Positions 11,301 through 23,400 of a DNA stretch of 64,000 nucleotides are shown piece by piece (within the stretch, counting starts at the first letter, position 1; every line of letters starts with the position of its first letter). The stretch is from Thermothielavioides terrestris NRRL 8126. Taxonomy: Eukaryota; Ascomycota; Sordariomycetes; Sordariales; Chaetomiaceae. Location: the NCBI RefSeq assembly GCF_000226115.1, contig NC_016459.1, positions 3,333,501 through 3,397,500 of the forward strand, in the 5' to 3' direction. The position numbers and the translations under genes are program-made. The notes under the pieces were generated by a model. It made no database searches and was not told the DNA's origin. It saw nothing but the letters and a program-made list of their open reading frames with translations.

Positions 11301-12515
11301 ATGGCTCCACGGGTCGAGGACTATGCCCCACGGCTGAACGTCACGATATGGACCCTGACAGGCGTGGCGGCGCTCTTCCTGGGTCTACGGCTCTACTGCA
11401 AGGTGCGAAGAGAAAGACCGATTCGAGCAGATGACTATGTCCTGGTGGCCAGCTGGGTAAGTGATGGCACCGCCTCACTCTTCTGATCATCCTGCGGGGA
11501 GACTGACAACTGCCAGTTCGCGCTTGCGACGTCGTGCTCGATGCTTTCTTTCATCACGACCATAGGCTACGGCCGACACAACGCCGACATCGCTCCGGGG
11601 AACTTCAACTACATCCTTCTCATCTCCTACATGGCCGGCTTCTTCTCCATTCTCGCCGCTTGCTGGAGCAAGATCTCCTTCGCCATCACCCTGCTCTACA
11701 TCGTCACCGGCAGCCGGGTCAAGGCGCTCCTCTGGTTCATCCTCGTCACCGTCAACCTGGTGTTGGGAGCCAGCGCGACCATCCAGTTTGCCCAGTGCTG
11801 GCCGCCCGAAAGGCTCTGGCACCCCGGCGGCCCCGGCCATTGCTGGCCACGGATTGTAGTGATTCGCTTCAACATCTTCGTGTCCGCCTACTCCGGTTGC
11901 ATGGACGTGGTCTTGGCGTTGCTCCCGTGGGTGGTTGTTTGGACCGCGACCATCAGCAAGAAAGAGAAGCTGAGCGCGCTCTTCGCCATGAGCATGGGTG
12001 TGTTGTGAGTGACCCCTGCATGTTGTTTCTCTCAAACAACCGCCGATGGAGTTGAAGCAGACGATGCTGACGAGCTTCCCTGCGTGGTGCAGCGCGGGTA
12101 TCACGTCATTCCTCAAGATCAAGACTCTGGGTGCGATTGGGAGTCCAGACCTCAGTGCGTGTTCCTCATCTTCTCTCCGCGTCAGCGGCCAATAAAAAAA
12201 GAAGAAAAAGAAAAATCACAGCTCTAATGACAGACATGTGCAGCCGACAGCGTCAACCTCCTCATCTTCGGCTCGGCTGAAAGCGCCATCACCATTATCG
12301 CCGCCTCAATTCCCATTTTGCGAGGGCTCCTCTATGTGAGCAAAAAGCAGCCCAGGCCGCAGTTCTACCAAGAGCCTGCCACAAAGTTACATGCACCTAG
12401 CGCGGCGAGAGTTCAAAAGGCGCAATCAACGGATCAGGGTTACGACTTCCAATGGTTGAAGTGGTCGCACATGGACGAGGATGCCGAGGACAAAGAGAGA
12501 GAGACAAGATGGTAA
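11301..12515 (+). CDS. PTH11-like integral membrane protein (rhodopsin-like fungal domain)
   Basis: Exons 11301-11456, 11517-12004, 12093-12154 and 12244-12515 join in frame to 325 residues; introns are 60, 88 and 89 nt. The order of hydrophobic segments fits the seven-helix fungal 'rhodopsin' domain (PF20684) of PTH11-like receptors: TLTGVAALFLGLRLYCKV, then DDYVLVASW, a GYGRH motif, YMAGFFSILAACWSKISFAI, then QFAQCWPP with the conserved loop cysteine, and MDVVLALLPWVVVW. The third exon carries FAGITSFLKIKTLG and the last exon ends the bundle with AITIIAASIPILR. There is no N-terminal CFEM domain. The stop lies inside TGGTAAGC, a good donor consensus, so one more intron and a longer tail cannot be excluded. 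The ligand is unknown. Confidence 0.83.
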
Positions 12516-13651
12516 GCGCCAGGGTCATGCAGTTTCATTTCGGTTGTGCATTCTTCGTACACTTGTGGATTCCCATAATGTACCATTAATTGCTTTGCGA
12601 GTTCAGACCAAGGCTGGCTTCTCGTTGTCTCGGGACCATTTCCCTTCTTAACATGGCAGCTCCCAGCTCCTAGCGAAGACCCCATTCTCGCTCTGTGTGG
12701 CATGTATTCCAAAACCAGGTTGCGATGACGGCATCGTCAAGCTTCGCTTCACATCTACTGGGGTCATGCGGAAGGCTATGGCACAATCACGCCGATTTTT
12801 GCCTGTCCTAGACTCTCGCCCTCATCCCTGCCCTCGGGGCCCGCCCTCAACGCAGTACGGACAACAGCTTGCCGACTTGGTCAGGCTGAGTCAGGTCAGC
12901 AGCTCAGCGCCAACTGTGCAGCAAGTAGTTACTGCACAGCAGCTAGACTTTAGAAAAATGGACCTGCATATGAAAGCTGGGTGATACGGCCGCCACGGTG
13001 CCACACCCTTTCCAGGCGTCAGGCGTCGGGCTGGCAGGGAGGCAAGTTCCTACCTGCCTGCAATAGGCTCTTGGTTCCCGCTAAGTACGGCAAGCCAAGG
13101 TCGACCTGATGGGACACCGCTGCGTTGTCATTGCTACAATGTGCACTCCACTATAAAGGTCAGGCTTTGGCCAGCTCTGTTATCCGCTCGAAGTCGGGCC
13201 CATCTTGGGAACTTTGCTTTCATGCTCTCTATGCGGCCGCTCTGGGTCAGGGGTATCCAGTGGGCACCTGCTAAACTAGCGCCGGCTTTGAGCTGCCTAA
13301 ACAAGCTTGGCATTCTGCTACAGCGTTTCACAACGCCGGTGGGTTACGCAACAAAGCAACGGCGGCAGGCAATCAGCACTGGCGCCTCGGGCCACGATAT
13401 CCCCCCAAGGTTACATTCATCCCTGACACGCGGGGTGCAAGCCCTCAAAGACTCCGGGGAAGGACCGACTTGAGATGACAACAAGAGACTGACCGAGACG
13501 ACACAATTGCACGGATAACACGAGGAGTCATGCCTCGGCCCGTCTGGCTGATGCGGAACATGTCTACTTAAGAGCACGACGTGCCGGAACGGCCGAAGTC
13601 CTGATACTGGGCAAGGCGACCTCCCTGGTTCGACTGCGACTCATCATCACC
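12516..13651. other. Intergenic region, probable GH30 promoter
   Basis: No gene can be supported here. The 3' half is upstream of a secreted glucanase on the same strand and should hold its promoter. I saw no strong TATA box near the start codon and no repeat. Confidence 0.45.
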
Positions 13652-15168
13652 ATGCCGTCCCTGAAACTCGCTCTGCTCGCAGCCGCCGGGGCAGCCTTCG
13701 GTGCCACGCTCCACGCCCGGGCTTCGCCGCAGGCTTATGCCTCAAGTGGCGACGGCACCTACAAGCTCTCGCCCGTCGCTGCACCGGTTCGTGGTGCTGG
13801 CAGCCCGGGAAGCAACTCCACCTGGAAGCTGTCCATCAACGACCAGTCGTCCGGTTACAAGCAGACCGTCAATGGCTTCGGTGCCGCTGTCACGGACGCC
13901 ACCGTTGCGGTATTCAACGCGCTTCCGGCAGACAAGCTGACGACTCTGCTCCAAGAGCTCATGACGGATGCAGGCGCCAATTTCAAGCTGATGCGCCATA
14001 CCATCGCCTCCTCGGACCTGTCTGCCGACCCGGCCTACACGTACGACGACAACGGCGGCAACGTCGACACCTCGTTCTCGTCTTTCAATCTGGGCGACCG
14101 TGGCACCGCCATGGCTGAACTTCTTGCCAAGATGAAGTCTCTGCAGCCCGACCTGACCATTCTCGGAAGCCCGTGGAGCCCGCCCGGGTGGATGAAGCTG
14201 AACGGTGTGATCGACGGGACCACGGTCAACAACAATCTCAACCACGCCTACGCCAGCCAGTTCGCCCAATACTTCGTCAAGTACCTCCAGGCCTACCAGT
14301 CGCATGGTGTCACCATCGACGCCATCACCATCCAGAACGAACCCCTGAACAGCCAAGCGGGCATGCCTACCATGTATGTCTACGCCGACGAGTCTGGCAA
14401 CCTGATCCAGCAGAACGTCGGCCCAGCGCTGCGCGCCGCGGGATTCAACACGGCAATCTGGGCGTACGACCATAATACCGGTGAGTTACGTCGGCCGTTC
14501 TGGGACAGCCATTGCCGAAGAAACGACGAGAAGCTGACCGGGACCTCACAGACGTCCCCAGCTATCCGCAGACCGTCCTGAACGAGGCGTCTGAGTACGT
14601 CAACACGGTGGCCTGGCACTGCTACGCCCCGAACAACAACTGGGGAGCCTTGACCACCTTCCACAACAGCAACCCGAACGTCGACCAGTACATGACGGAG
14701 TGCTGGACGTCGACGACGACCGCCTGGAACCAGGCGGCGGACTTCACCATGGGGCCGCTGCAGAACTGGGCCAAGGGCGCGCTGGCCTGGACGCTCGGCA
14801 CGGACAAGTCCGAGGGCCCGCACCTGTCCGGCAGCGGGCCGTGCACCACCTGCCGCGGCCTCGTCACCATCGACACCAGCGCCGGGACCTACAACCTCGA
14901 GGTCGACTACTACATGATGGCCCAGTTCAGCAAGTTCATCCCCAAGGGCGCCATCGTGCTCGACGGCTCCGGCAGCTACACCTACTCGGGCGGCGGCGGC
15001 ATCCAGTCCGTCGCCACCCTGAACCCGGACGGCTCGCGCACCGTCGTGATTGAGAACACGTTTGGCAATGCCGTGTACGTGACTCTTACCACCGCTGGTG
15101 GGGAGACCTGGAGCGGGCTGGTCTACGCGAACAGCGTCGTCACCTGGGTGCTCCCGGCGGCGTCGTAA
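13652..15168 (+). CDS. Secreted GH30 endo-beta-1,6-glucanase
   Basis: Two exons, 13652-14480 and 14552-15168, separated by a 71-nt intron, give 481 residues. A signal peptide (MPSLKLALLAAAGAAFGATL) precedes the catalytic domain. GH30 hallmarks are present: GFGAAVTDATV near residue 75, SPWSPPGWMK near 173, the acid/base in TIQNEP (Glu230) and the nucleophile in MTECW (Glu326). The spacing and the C-terminal beta domain (SGAGTYNL-like to VTWVLPAAS) fit the fungal subgroup that cleaves beta-1,6-glucan, as in Neurospora neg-1 and Trichoderma BGN16.3. Substrate assignment comes from family knowledge, not proof. The enzyme would act outside the cell on fungal-wall glucan, in self-wall turnover or in attack on other fungi. 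Confidence 0.9.
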
Positions 15169-15599
15169 GTCGAGGGGCAAAGGCGTGGAGGACTGGACTG
15201 TGTAGCCAAATCGAGGCGGTAGTCGACAATTGCCTTGTTGCAAACCGTAATACCATCAGTTCGGTTCCGTTACTCCATCCTCCTGCCCTATCTGGCCCTG
15301 TCATGGCCAGTCTGAGACTGGACACGGCGTACAGTTGTCGTCTGATTGCAGGTATCGCGTTCTTTCTCTCATCGTTCTGTTCCAGCGGGACGCTGGTCGC
15401 AAGCGGGTAAGCTTCGAGGTCATGAACTTCGTTGGCATCTGCTACGACGAGAACATCAATTCCAACCTCGAAGGTGAACTGCTCCTCAACATCGCATGAC
15501 TTACACCCTTGTCTGTCTCGTCTTGAGCTGGTCGCGACTGCGGGGCAAACTGGCACTCGCTGGCCTTTTTAGAAAAGAAAAAGGTTTAAGATAGAAAGG

Positions 15600-15663
<64 letters not shown>

Positions 15664-17278
15664 AAATGTGCGGAGCACAGACGTCAGGGGGAATCTTTTG
15701 CTCCCATTCGGGATTCGGCTGCATGATCTATGGCAGCGTCCGTTGGTTCCTCTGCTTGACTGTGGTAGAGGTCTTTACGTAGGTAGTTCCTATTGGAGCG
15801 AACTGCCTGCCAAGCGGTGTGTAGAGTGGCGAGGACAGGTTTGATGCCACCATTTGAGCGTATAGGAGATGATTGTTCGGGATGAGTTGGAGATCACAAG
15901 GATCAGCGATGGCAAGGACGGGGCCCTGAGTCACCGAGATTGGGATCCATGGATAGCTTACGGGCCATTCAAACTATATAGACACATGATATATATCGAC
16001 TCAAGTCGTCGCCCCGGTCACCGTTGAAGTGCCTAAGATTTTTCAAGAGTTATAGTGGGCTCGATCCGAGGACGGCGGATCGATCAACAACGATTCAGGA
16101 GCTCTGAGGTTCATGTCGATGCCTAGGACCGCGAATCCCAAGGTGAACCTAGAAGTCCCTCGCAGGACACCCGGCGGAGACCGGCCCCAGTCGATCCGTG
16201 TGTCAATGGGATTCCAGGGTCGGCATGTTGAGACGGGATACAAGGTAAACCGGGAGTCAGGGGCCAGCGCAATGCGGAGAACCCGCACCATTCCCGGTTG
16301 GGATCGCGTTGCCGCAACTCTATCTGCAACCACAAGCGAGATGCACCGCTGCCTTTCACGGATCCATGGCATAGACATGGCGAGCAACGTCTGTCTCTCG
16401 GTTCGTTTCTGGGGATGGGTTTGGTGCGATTTGGCCATCGGCATCTTGTGTCGGGCTGGCAAAGAACTGCCGTCGCGATCTGCATGTAGCGCATAAATTG
16501 TCCACTTCCGCAGGATATTCAGCCGCCATCTACCGGCAGCTCGGTTCTGAGACCGCGGCGACACGCCCGCCAACGGCATCGCGACCACCCCCCTGCAGCA
16601 TCGATAGCGTCGACTGAGCGCTGGCATCGAGCCGAGTGCAAACGAGACCAATATGATGCAGAGTAGCCCCTCTCAACAACATAAAACAACGGCCGAGCAA
16701 ATTCATGGCTTGTTCGGGCAGCAGACTGCACCACTCACAGTGAACCTGTCAGATTATGGCGCAGCTGCCAAGCTCAGAACGCTGGGACGGAAGGGGGGCT
16801 GGTAAAGAAACATCGCCTTGTGCTCGTGCCCTGCTCGTGCGCGCGCCGTGGCACTCTTGGCCCGAGCCACAGAAGGCACTTGCAAGGTCGGAGAGGTTTC
16901 TGTACCGCTACCGGACAGCCTGGAAACGGTCAGGATAGGATGGACCACTCGGACAAGGTCCAATATTACGCCGTGCCCTCTTCTAAGCGGCGTGAAACTA
17001 GAAGTTGCTTTCCTCCATCCGGAACTCTAGCATCTCGCCAAGGGCAATGAGATGACAGCTGGAGACGCCCCTACATGCATGCAGGTTTCCAGCCCGCGGT
17101 GACATTGGAATGCACAGTATGGTTCCAAAAGAACAACACAGCAACTCCACAGCGCTTCAGCGGAGCCTCTGTCTCCAGTTAATAAAGGCGTTGCCAACCC
17201 CAGATCCTGGCACGTCCCTTCGAACCTGGCTTCTTCTTGCCTTACCGTCGGAGTCACCAGTGCTCCACAACCCTGGCG
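15169..17278. other. Long intergenic region containing a 62-nt A homopolymer
   Basis: No gene is supported. The notable content is an uninterrupted run of A at 15600-15661. A short copy of a copia-LTR-like string lies near 15930 (see rejected items). The last few hundred bases are the promoter side of a PTH11-like gene. Confidence 0.5.
15600..15661. repeat. Poly(A) homopolymer of 62 nt
   Basis: All 62 bases are A, preceded by an A/G-rich lead-in (15572-15599). It could be the tail of an old retroposed transcript inserted in plus orientation or a simple-sequence expansion. Homopolymers of this length are also error-prone in assemblies. No LINE-like open frame lies upstream, and no target duplication was found. 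Confidence 0.9.
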
Positions 17279-18593
17279 ATGTCAGCCACCACTTCGGCGA
17301 TGGCCCCGGCGGCCACCGGACCCTTCACGGGCAACGTCTCGGACACCATACCAGGGATCCCCATCTCGGAACGGGCGGCGTACCTGTCACAGGTCTACAT
17401 TGGGGTGACCTCGGTGCTGCTGTGCCTCTGTATCATCGCTTTCGGAACGCGCATCTATCAGAGAGTGTTCCCGGTATGGAAAGCCGGGCTCGACGACTAC
17501 TTCGTTGTAGCAGGCTTCGTAAGCCCGCCCCTTGCTGAACCCCCTTCCACCCATTTCCCCACTAACCACTTTCCCCAACCCCCAGATCCTTACGGTCGCC
17601 GACTGGGCCATGCTCCTCACCATGATGGTCCCCACGCCCCGGCTCGTCCCGCTCGACCGCTCGACCCTGGCCGGCAAGAACTCGTGGCTCGCCATCGCCG
17701 TCTGGGGCCTCTCCATGACGTGCATCAAGACCTCCATCGCGCTCACCCTGCTGCGGATCCAGGGCAGCCAGCGGGCGTGGCGGGTATTCCTGTACACCGT
17801 CATAGCGGTGCAAGCCGTCTACGGCGTGGGCAACACGCTGTTCAACCTCGCCATCGCCTGCCGCCCGCTCGAGGCCGCGTGGAACCCGTTCGTGGTGGCC
17901 GCCGACGGCAGCGGGGGCGGGTGCGTGTCTGCCGAGATCATGCGCGACGTGTCCAACGTCGGCAGCGCCGTCAACATCGCCACCGACGTGCTGCTGTCGC
18001 TGGCGCCGGCGACGTTCCTGCGCAAGCTGAACCGCCCGCTGCGGGAGCGCGCGTTCGTGTGCGTGATGATGGGCATGGGCCTGCTGGCGAGCGTGTCGTC
18101 CATCGTCAAGACGGTGATCGTGAAGGACTGGGGCGAGCCGACGGCGACCGGGGGGGACTGGTGGGCGACGGGCGTGTCGATCTGTACCTGGACCGCGCTG
18201 GAGCAGTTGCTGGGCGTGCTGGCGGCCTGCGTGCCGGCCATGAAGGGCGTCTTGCAGCGCTGCTTGGGCGCGATGGGCGTCTCTCTCACGGAGAGTAGGT
18301 CGCAGCCCCGGTCCGGGTATTATGCCCGGCATGCCGGCACCGGGCTCGGAGGGACGAGCCGGACTGGGGCCGAGCGGACGGCGGCTTTGAGGAGTCGGAG
18401 GGGCGATGAGTTTCGCGTGGATCAACGCCTCTCGCGCAGGGGAAAGGACGTCTTTGAGGTTGAAACCTGCATAGACTTGCCGGACGTAAGCCGCGCAGGC
18501 TCGACAAAGTCCCTAGGCGAACAGTCTCTGAATCATGACCATGGCGACTCAATAGGCCATGGCATTGAGCAACTACCTGCTCATGCTATATAG
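17279..18593 (+). CDS. PTH11-like integral membrane protein (rhodopsin-like fungal domain)
   Basis: Exons 17279-17518 and 17586-18593 with a 67-nt intron give 415 residues. The start MSATTSAM was chosen because the frame upstream has no credible context. The hydrophobic segments follow the PF20684 order: IGVTSVLLCLCIIAFGTRIY, the LDDYFVVAGF motif at the exon end, AVWGLSMTCIKTSIALTLLR, then a loop with the conserved cysteine in NLAIACRPLEAAWNP, NIATDVLLSLAPATFLRKL, CVMMGMGLLASVSSIVKTV and a last helix around TALEQLLGVLAACVPAMKG. A hydrophilic tail of about 110 residues follows and is rich in Arg, Ser and Gly, as expected for a cytoplasmic signalling tail. No CFEM domain is present. The ligand is unknown. 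Confidence 0.83.
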
Positions 18594-19175
18594 GGGTGAA
18601 ATGCTCAGGTTGATCTTAAAGCTCTTGACGGAAGCTGCGTGACAAACATCATGGCGCCACATTCTAGGCTGGCAAAATATCAGCAAGCCTTCAGCAAAAA
18701 GCAAGGCGTTAAGTGCGCGACTATGTCAGGCTAAGTAGCGCTGCATAAGGTATCAACGAATGTGGCGTTCCGAACCTCTGGCAACCGTCCATCAATAACT
18801 CAAAACTCTCTGGTCAGTCTCCCCTTGTTGTGCACGAGGTCTTCTCTGGGCAATCCTCGACGAGCGTCCATGAGTGGCGTCTCTTGGCCGATGATTCGTT
18901 CCCGTTGGTGCAGTCTGCATGCAGGTGAGCTGCGCCCCGGCTGAGGTGCAATCAGCGTCGGCCGAGCGAATCGGAGGGCGTGGTCAACGTGGTCAACGCG
19001 GGACGCTGCATGACCCGTTGGATGCCCAACTTGCAGGGCTCGACGAGCAAGTCTCAGCCACATCATGCAGAGCAGGCCTCCAGCCTGGGGCGTCGCTTCT
19101 CTTTACCCCGCCCATCTCTGCTCGCTCAAGCTTCGAACCTCGCGATGTCTCACTCCAGTTCTCCTCAACAGCGCC
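18594..19175. other. Intergenic region upstream of the split Fungal_N/ankyrin gene
   Basis: There is no gene-like frame. The last 200 bp are pyrimidine-rich with several CT-rich blocks, a common feature of fungal promoters without a TATA box. Confidence 0.4.
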
Positions 19176-19591
19176 ATGGATCCTATCTCAGGAATCGGGG
19201 CAGCCGCATCCATTATCCAGCTCCTAGGGCTCTGTGCTTCCTCGGCCAAGGCAGCGAAAGAGCTCTGGGAGGCGTACGCAGATGCGCCAAGGGAGCTCCA
19301 GCAGCTTGCCGAGAAAACTGAGTTCCTACGATACCTCTTGGAGCAAATCAACAACCTAGGCGTTCAGATTTCGGACGGAAACATGGACGATTTGCTGCCC
19401 GTGGCTCACCGAGCCATCATCATGGCGACATTGCAAGATCGAGCAGTCCAACTTGAACGGCTCAAAAGCATGCAAGGAGGTCGCCACACCATTGCTTCGA
19501 AGCTTCGCTGGGCTTTGTTGGACAAATCAAAGGCGAGCCGGATACTCAAAGTCGTGGCGGATCTCGAGCAAGAGTTGAACACCTGCCTCGC
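19176..19591 (+). pseudogene. 5' part of a split Fungal_N/ankyrin protein gene
   Basis: The frame begins MDPISGIGAAASIIQLLGLC and continues with LWEAYADAPRELQQLAEKTE, a hallmark of the fungal N-terminal helical domain (Fungal_N, PF17111) found at the front of many fungal NLR-like, ankyrin and TPR proteins. The reading runs to TCLA at 19591 and stops being host sequence there, because the LTR of a retrotransposon begins at 19592. The last five host bases, CTCGC (19587-19591), reappear at 46043-46047 after the right LTR. In this allele the frame would run on into the LTR and end at 19739, giving a 187-residue protein that holds only the N-terminal domain. Exon-side base composition is normal and shows no RIP. 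Confidence 0.85.
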
Positions 19592-19811
19592 TGATACGGT
19601 GGCACGCAAAATGCAGTATGCAGGAAGATTGATGGTAAGTGTGATGATGGATTCCAAGTGGGGAGGCTCCTACCACTGCCAAGATATTCTTGGCAGTGTG
19701 TGTGGGGCGTATGGGCCATATAGGGCAAACCCTGTATAGAGCAACCCTAACCTAGAGCCTGACCCAGATGGGGTCATCATCTATTTATATATATAGGAGT
19801 ATCCGGTATCA
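19592..19811 (-). repeat. 3' LTR of the outer element (left copy)
   Basis: This 220-bp copy aligns with 45823-46042 without gaps. The two differ at about 20 positions, all transitions. RIP-type changes in this copy (about 6) all lie at 19720 or beyond, on the side facing the element. On the strand that reads with the element there is a TATA-like TATATAAATAG near its 5' end. Confidence 0.93.
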
Positions 19812-20094
19812 AGTGCTGGGCTATAAGAAAAAATATAGCAATGCCCTTACTACGTTGATCCTCGTATTGATCCTCCTTCCCGATTCGGTAATTCAATCCT
19901 TTTATATATCCTCCTTGCTAATGTATATACTGTGCTATAGATTTGGGGCCGGACTAGCTACTACAATGGTTGAATATATTGGCGAAGGCGGCTCCGCAAT
20001 ATACTCAACTAATATAGGTGTCTTCCTAAGCGTTATAAGTTGTAGCGCTATAAGCTATAGCGCTATTATATGCTCAACTGGGGCTACCGGTACA

Positions 20095-20226
20095 GGCATC
20101 TCCTATAAGGAGTTCCTCGTCGATAGAGTAGCTAGTATAGGCGCCTCTTATAAAGAGGTCTTTATCGATAGGCTAGCTAATGTAGACATCTCCTATAAGG
20201 AGGTCCTCGTCGATAGACCTACTATA
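20095..20226. repeat. Tandem 45-bp repeat, about three units
   Basis: Units start at 20095, 20140 and 20185. They share the core CTCCTATAAGGAGTTCCTCG with RIP-type differences. On the minus strand, the coding strand of the outer element, each unit encodes a 15-residue repeat (TLSTR-x-SLQE-like) in the C-terminal extension of pol. A second small tandem array, GTCTATAGCCTT repeated about three times, lies near 20366-20401 and encodes a KAID repeat on the same strand. Confidence 0.75.
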
Positions 20227-20429
20227 GGTACTTCTAGCTATAGAGCCTTACCTATAGTCGCTAGAAGCTATAGTATAGCTAGCGCTATATTCTAGGGACG
20301 GCTATATAAGTGCTTAGCGGGTACTATAGCGCCTATAGCCTTCTCTATAGCCTTGCCTACGACTTTGTCTATAGCCTTGTCTATAGCCTTGTCTATAGCC
20401 TCTATATTCTTCTAGAGCTAACTATATAG

Positions 20430-23400
20430 GCGCTTAGCTAGGGCTTCGGCTTCCTCCTTCTTCTATATTACGCCTATAGGCAGGTCGATACCTAGGCGTT
20501 TCTAATATTCTTCTACAACCTTAGGCGTATACTATATTTCGTATAGCGATTTCTAAGCGTTATAGTAGGCACTTAGGTTCTTCTACTAGATTAGATACTT
20601 GATCTATATACCTATAACTAAATACTTAAGAATATACTCTACCTTATAGTTATCGCTAAATTTATAATCCTTAGACTAATCGGATATTTAAGAATCTTCG
20701 ACTAGGCCTACCTCTAGTTCAATATGGCTATATAGATCTTCTCCTAGCGATATAGGCGAGAGGTGCTCTATAGAGATAACTAGGTAGATTCTTATATAGC
20801 TTAGAAGATTAAGTTTATAAGCTAGGTAGCCAATATAGCGCTTAATAGGGAACGGCCTAGTACGCTATTGTAACAACTTCCAAGGCAGGTTGCTAGGCAA
20901 GTAGTAGCTGTAATAGAGTTGAAAGTAAACCTTGTTACCGACATCGAATTTGATTTGCTAGTGACGGCTATCGTAGTAGCACTTAGCTTATATAGTTATA
21001 AAATCCATTGCTAATTATACTTTATAATATAGATCCTCTTATAATATAGGTAGGTCTACTAGGGTAGCTACGTCTAGATTAGCTGTCAATACGTCTAGCG
21101 GTCCTTATAGTTTAAAACTATATAACTACTTATAAGGCGTTAAATAGATAGGAGCCGAATAGGTACTATTAAAGTTCTACTACAATAGAAGGATAATATC
21201 GACCTAGTTGCTAGTTAGGAATTCAAAGGTATAGAATTATAAAGCGATTTCTATAATTTAATTCTTATACTCTACTAAGCTATCTACCTACAAATAATAT
21301 ATAGTAGTCATTAGTAGCTTAGTGCCCTAGTACTCCTATATACTAGTCTAGAGGTCCAATATAAACTTGCGATTATAATCGGAAATAATAGCTAATAGTA
21401 TACTCTAGTCTAACAAAAGCAACTAGTATATAAGAATGTAGCCCTAATCCTTTATAGAGTATTTGCTGTTGTCTAGCAATAGGAAGGTCTATTTACTACT
21501 CTTATAGGATATAGTCATCATTGCGTTAAAGCTGTTGTAACCTTCTAGTTGCCAAAGTAAGCCTTTTGATAACGCGCTCGAGAGGCTTACAATAAAATCG
21601 ATTGCGATTATATATATTAGGAGTATATCGCTTAGCTAAATCAGCTAATACTCGCCAATCAGCTTTTGTCGATCTATAGCATTAAGATAGTATAACGGGC
21701 AATACGCTATATACTTCTTAACTTCGTAGGTTTTATTGACTATAGAAATGCTACGTAAGTCGTATAGTATACGTTCTACACCAAAGTGGTACTTAGCATT
21801 GTAAACTACACTAAGGACTTCCTTAATCATCCTAAATAGTATATAAAGAAAACGTATACTATACAACTAGATATTGTAGATAAGGCTATTAACTATCGTA
21901 AAAGGCAGCCTAGAATATAAGAAAACACTGTTGCCCTTAGCGGTTATAGCGCTACTGCCAGTAAGATCATCGATAATAGCCTTATATTTAGAGTCTTCTT
22001 TATAGGCTACAATGAATTTCTAGTAGAGCGAATCCTCTATATAAGCTTCGGCAAAGGCGAACAACACGTTGTCGAGTACTACAAGGCCTTCTAGACGCTC
22101 AACGGGATCCTATATCGCCTTTAAACGGCTTAGGGCATCTAGCACAAAGTTGAGGCGGCTAGGCAGATAGTACAGCCGAAGGTCGTACTCCAAAAGGTAA
22201 ACAGAGGCTATAATTAGCCACCGGTTAGCCCAATCTATAGATAAGGTATTAAGCTAGGTCTACACTACAATCCTATATATAGCGGCGTAATCTATAAGCA
22301 CATTGACAAGGAGCTAGGCCAAATATATTATAGTATAGAGCTTTTTAACGGCCTACACTAGATATGCCACCTCTTGCTCAGAGGGCCTATACTATATCTC
22401 GGCCTTCGTTAGATATTAGCTAAGGAATATAACTAGGAGTACCTAATTCGATAGAATTAGCGTACTAAGCTCCTACTTATAGCTATCGTATAGATAGAAG
22501 ACTATTACCCTAAATCTATGCTCTAAGTAGCTATCAATTTATATAAAAAGCTGCTTATTAGGATCGAAGTAGTATAGGATAGTCGGGTCTTCCTTATAAA
22601 TCGTAGCCTAGATCGCTTTAAACGAGAGCTTTTCGGCCACTGTAGGCTCAAAGGTCGTTTTTACGTAGTAAACGGTCCTCTTAGAAGCGTTGCTAGTCTC
22701 AATATAGCCTTCCTTATAGCCCTTCTTTAACAATATAGTCTTACGAGCCTATAGAGGCTCTACCAGCTATATATAGTATAGGATTAGGTGCTATAGGAAA
22801 CCTATAGCGCTAATATATTATTTAAGAGCCTTGAAAGTATATAGAAAGGCAAGTTGCTTAAAGGCCTTAACGCACTATATAGTCGTTATAAGGCCTAGAC
22901 TATCAACGTAGAAGCTAAGTAACTCTATACTTAAATATCCAACGTATAACTTAGTGGGCGACAGGGTGATATTCTTAGTAGCGAAGAGGCTAAATATTAT
23001 ATCTAGATAGCGCATATAATCCTTAGCATTGTCCAAGTAGATAATAATGTCGTCAATAAAGGCTCGTATATACAACGAGTATAGCCTTAGGAGCTAGTCT
23101 ATAATACGTTAAATATACACTAGCGAGTTGCGGTAGCCTATTAAATACACTGTAGGCTGCTCAAGGCTATATAAGCTAATTAGAGTAAATCGATTACAAT
23201 ATAGAGGATAAACGCTAAACTAGTAGAAAAACAATATAGTATCGATCACTATAATAAAGTGCTTGCTATACAACTTAGCGATAATTTCCACTATAGAGGT
23301 AGAGGGTAGTTATTAGGCACCGTTATACAGTTTAAACTCTATAGATCGATTACAACTCTGCCTTTAAGCTCTCCGTTGTAGCTAGGTCGCTATACTACGA

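Noticed and set aside
15931..15950. String CACCGAGATTGGGATCC resembling part of the copia LTR (near 1791)
   Set aside because: Only about 17 bases match with two transitions and nothing around it aligns, so a solo LTR cannot be supported.
17562..18425. Minus-strand frame over the second PTH11-like gene
   Set aside because: His/Arg/Gln-rich shadow of a GC-rich coding exon.
19768..20295. Open plus-strand frame of 175 codons just inside the left LTR
   Set aside because: It lies antisense to the C-terminal pol extension of the outer element. The absence of stops comes from RIP turning the other strand's codons to TAG and TAA; the protein has no natural composition.
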